From: JAIPEK01 sp041685935
Lineage (GTDB): Bacteria > Desulfobacterota > Desulfobacteria > Desulfobacterales > Desulfobacteraceae
Assembly: GCA_041685935.1 (NCBI GenBank)
Contig: JAWLES010000019.1
Span: 1-23,953 of the forward strand
Direction: 5' to 3'
DNA length: 23,953 bases
Shown here: positions 21,844-23,953 of the stretch, in pieces
Layout of the letters: every line of letters starts with the position of its first letter
Numbering within the stretch: the stretch's first letter is position 1
Translations under genes and position numbers: made by a program
The notes under the pieces: model-generated
The model's database searches: none
What the model was told of the DNA's origin: nothing
The model's input: the letters and a program-made list of their open reading frames with translations, nothing else

Positions 21844-23953
21844 GGAAGCTTCTCCATTAATTTGACAGGTGTGTTTACAATATTTTTCATCACGTTGGTG
21901 AGGCCTGTTCCAACGGCTGAGGGGTGCAGCGGCATCACGGAAGGGTTTTCAAACGTTCCTGCGGCCTTCACCGGAATGGATACCAGTTTTCCTCCGAGCA
22001 GTGTATTGAGTACCGGAATCTTCTTAATGATCAGGTCAACGGTTTTGAAAGGGGCTACAAGGAAGGTCAGGTTCATTGTCCTTTGAACAGGGAAAACATC
22101 CCCTGTGAATATGATCGTCATATCACGGCCGTCGATGATACCCTCCTTTATTTCAATCCTGCTGTTCTCGATATCCGCTTTTATGGATACTGAATTGTAG
22201 GCGAAGCCTTTTTGCAGGATATCAGGAAGCGATCCTTCCAGTACCTTGGAAACATTGATCACAGAGAGAATCCTGGAAAGCAATGTCAATCGGAAAATCC
22301 GTCCGCGTTCTGAAGTGAACTTTAAACGGCCGGAAACTCTTTCTTTGATACGGGGCAAAGGAGCCTTTGAACTGAACCTGCCGTCAAAGGAATAGGTTTC
22401 ACCTGTGAGAGCTTTTCCCTTAAACAGGCACCCGGCTGCAAGATGGAGGTCATCCCTTTTAACAGCGGCGGCGTCAGTTTCGAATTTTACAAAATCCCCT
22501 TTTTTCACGATCGTTCCGTTAAGTTCAATTCCGCACAGATTCCCTTTCAAAAGGCGTATTATCGTTTGATTCCTCTCTATGTCAATGTCAGCCTTAACAT
22601 TGTTTAAAACGTAATCCCCGGTATCAAGCTGATTGGTTTCCACATGGACGGATTTGTTGTTCAGCAGGGTTGATATATCAGGGAAATCAGTGCGTTTATT
22701 CAAAAGCGGGACAAGATTCAAACGAAAGGCAGCCAGTTTGAAAAAGCAGTCATCACATGAACTGACAACAAAATGATCTTTTTGCGTGAGTTTGAAAAAA
22801 TCCGTGTCTGATAAAAATTCCCTTGTGAAGATTTTTTCCAGGGTACTTGAACTTAAGTATCCTTCAAATTTGCTTTTTTTGCCGGTTTGCTGAAAATCGG
22901 CCCGGGTGGCAGGAAGGTCCTTGATTGAAAGGCGTTTAAGAACAAAGCCGTCCTCTCCTTTCCGGGAAACCGAAAGCACTGCTGCCGGGCCTGATGAAAA
23001 CTCAAAATTTCCTGTGAAGGAAAGGTTTTCCCGGCTGATTTCAAGCCCGCCCCCTGTGATTTCAAAAGGGGTTCTTATGTTTTTGACAAGGGAGGAGCCG
23101 GTCAGATCGGAAAGTGGAGCAATGTTTCTGATCCGGCTTGTGATATCAGTCATTGACACAGTGTTTCCTGAAACCTTAAAGCCGCAGGAGAAAGAAGAGG
23201 CGCCGTCTTTGGGCGAAGCTTTCGATTTTACTTTGATATCCCGGGCTTGCCCGGATATCATAATATCTTCTGCTTCGTTTTTCAAAAAAGGCAGGGTCAG
23301 GTCCAAAGAATCTATCCATACCGTCCCGTCTTCGGGTGAAAAAGGGAAGGATTCAGTATTCAGCTTTCGTGTGGACAAAAGATACGGAAAAATCTCCTTT
23401 ATTTTAACAAGAGCTTTTCCTGACCGGATACGGATTGCCGGTCTTTGATCAACCCGGAACTCGACGTTCGTGTTATATATATAGCTTTCCCCGGTTTTCG
23501 CAGTAACACGGCTGATTTGAACCTTTTCGTCCTGGTAGCGGAATGTTGCATCGAAAATTTCAACAGGATCATGCATTCTTCCGTACCGCCCGAAAAGGCG
23601 GATTTCATCCGCATTAACCTCGGTTTTCAGCTCTTTTCCCTCTTTTTTTACAAGCAGAAGATCAATCCGGGCACTCCCTTTTTTAACAGATACCCGGCCC
23701 AGCTCTTTTGTAAGCACGCTTTCATCAAGAAGCCTGCTCAATGTTGCCGGAGCCTCCCGCAAGTCCGCTGTGAGGTCGAATCGGGCTGTAAACGGAACAT
23801 CCGGTTCCGAAATAAGATTGACAGAAACCTTGCCCTGATGGATCAGGCTGTTGCCTATATTGCCCTTGTCCACAACAATATCCAGGGCGCCGTTCTGCAT
23901 TGTGGCTTTGCCGGAAACGTTTTCAGCAGTGAGTTCGCATTCGGGAATGTTCA
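21840..23953 (-). CDS. AsmA-like/YhdP-like envelope protein, C-terminal part (5' end outside window)
   Basis: The frame stays open to the edge of the window, so the true start lies beyond 23953; the Met at 23900 is internal. About 703 residues are visible. They form repeated beta-strand runs (strand-turn-strand patterns with alternating hydrophobics), with no membrane helix in this part, and end in an AsmA-like C-terminal segment: RGRIFRLTLLSRILSVINVSKVLEG, then GFAYNSVSIKADIENSRIEI and GTFENPSVMPLHPSAVG. Proteins of this class (AsmA, YhdP, TamB relatives) bridge the inner and outer membranes and are linked to phospholipid transport. The N-terminal membrane anchor is expected upstream. It is the first visible gene of an operon with the thioesterase, recX and asparaginase-like genes. 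Confidence 0.85.
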   Translation of the reverse strand, partial: NIPECELTAENVSGKATMQNGALDIVVDKGNIGNSLIHQGKVSVNLISEPDVPFTARFDLTADLREAPATLSRLLDESVLTKELGRVSVKKGSARIDLLLVKKEGKELKTEVNADEIRLFGRYGRMHDPVEIFDATFRYQDEKVQISRVTAKTGESYIYNTNVEFRVDQRPAIRIRSGKALVKIKEIFPYLLSTRKLNTESFPFSPEDGTVWIDSLDLTLPFLKNEAEDIMISGQARDIKVKSKASPKDGASSFSCGFKVSGNTVSMTDITSRIRNIAPLSDLTGSSLVKNIRTPFEITGGGLEISRENLSFTGNFEFSSGPAAVLSVSRKGEDGFVLKRLSIKDLPATRADFQQTGKKSKFEGYLSSSTLEKIFTREFLSDTDFFKLTQKDHFVVSSCDDCFFKLAAFRLNLVPLLNKRTDFPDISTLLNNKSVHVETNQLDTGDYVLNNVKADIDIERNQTIIRLLKGNLCGIELNGTIVKKGDFVKFETDAAAVKRDDLHLAAGCLFKGKALTGETYSFDGRFSSKAPLPRIKERVSGRLKFTSERGRIFRLTLLSRILSVINVSKVLEGSLPDILQKGFAYNSVSIKADIENSRIEIKEGIIDGRDMTIIFTGDVFPVQRTMNLTFLVAPFKTVDLIIKKIPVLNTLLGGKLVSIPVKAAGTFENPSVMPLHPSAVGTGLTNVMKNIVNTPVKLMEKLP

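Overview
The window looks like chromosome from an anaerobic Desulfobacterota bacterium, probably a Desulfobacterales-type sulfate reducer. This is inferred from gene content and protein character: the rpsF-rpsR-DUF2232-rplI-dnaB order, a fused ATP sulfurylase/APS kinase, a short acyl-ACP thioesterase next to recX, and many PilZ and envelope-type genes. I see no phage, insertion sequence, CRISPR array, integrase or obvious recent transfer. Nearly all of the sequence is explained by ordinary chromosomal genes.

Layout. (1) 1-2466, minus strand: a ribosomal-protein/replication operon reading rpsF, rpsR, a DUF2232 membrane protein, rplI, then the N-terminal codons of dnaB, which leaves the window. 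A good promoter and two leader hairpins lie upstream of rpsF. (2) 2767-4449, plus: a Sat-CysC fusion, transcribed divergently from the ribosomal operon and carrying altered residues in the nucleotide-binding motifs of its sulfurylase half. (3) 4461-6548, minus: a Uup-type ABC-F ATPase preceded by a tightly coupled two-helix membrane protein. (4) 6986-10014, plus: a complete polar amino-acid ABC importer (binding protein, ATPase, two permeases) behind a strong promoter that overlaps an inverted repeat. (5) 10234-19490, plus: a YjbQ-family protein, an OmpR-type response regulator and its histidine kinase, then the periplasmic protease HtrA/DegP. A tRNA-Ala(GGC) follows on the minus strand, then a PpiD-type folding catalyst and an M16 zinc-protease lipoprotein. 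This reads as an envelope protein quality-control neighbourhood. (6) 19501-19908, minus: a PilZ-domain protein. (7) 20114-23953, minus: a tightly overlapping operon of an AsmA-like protein (5' end outside the window), acyl-ACP thioesterase, RecX and a single-domain asparaginase-like protein.

How it fits together. The ribosomal operon and Uup serve translation. Sat-CysC makes APS/PAPS from sulfate. The ABC importer takes up amino acids. The two-component system sits directly upstream of htrA, and the following genes all act on proteins in or at the inner membrane, periplasm or outer membrane, so a shared envelope-stress role is a reasonable inference. The last operon mixes envelope lipid-related functions (AsmA-like protein, thioesterase) with a RecA modulator and an amidohydrolase-like protein, and its logic is unclear.

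I did not find a clearly new biological system. The observations most worth checking are the altered active-site motifs of the sulfurylase domain, the single-domain asparaginase coupled to recX, the thioesterase embedded in the AsmA/recX operon, and the two-component/htrA/ppiD/M16 cluster.
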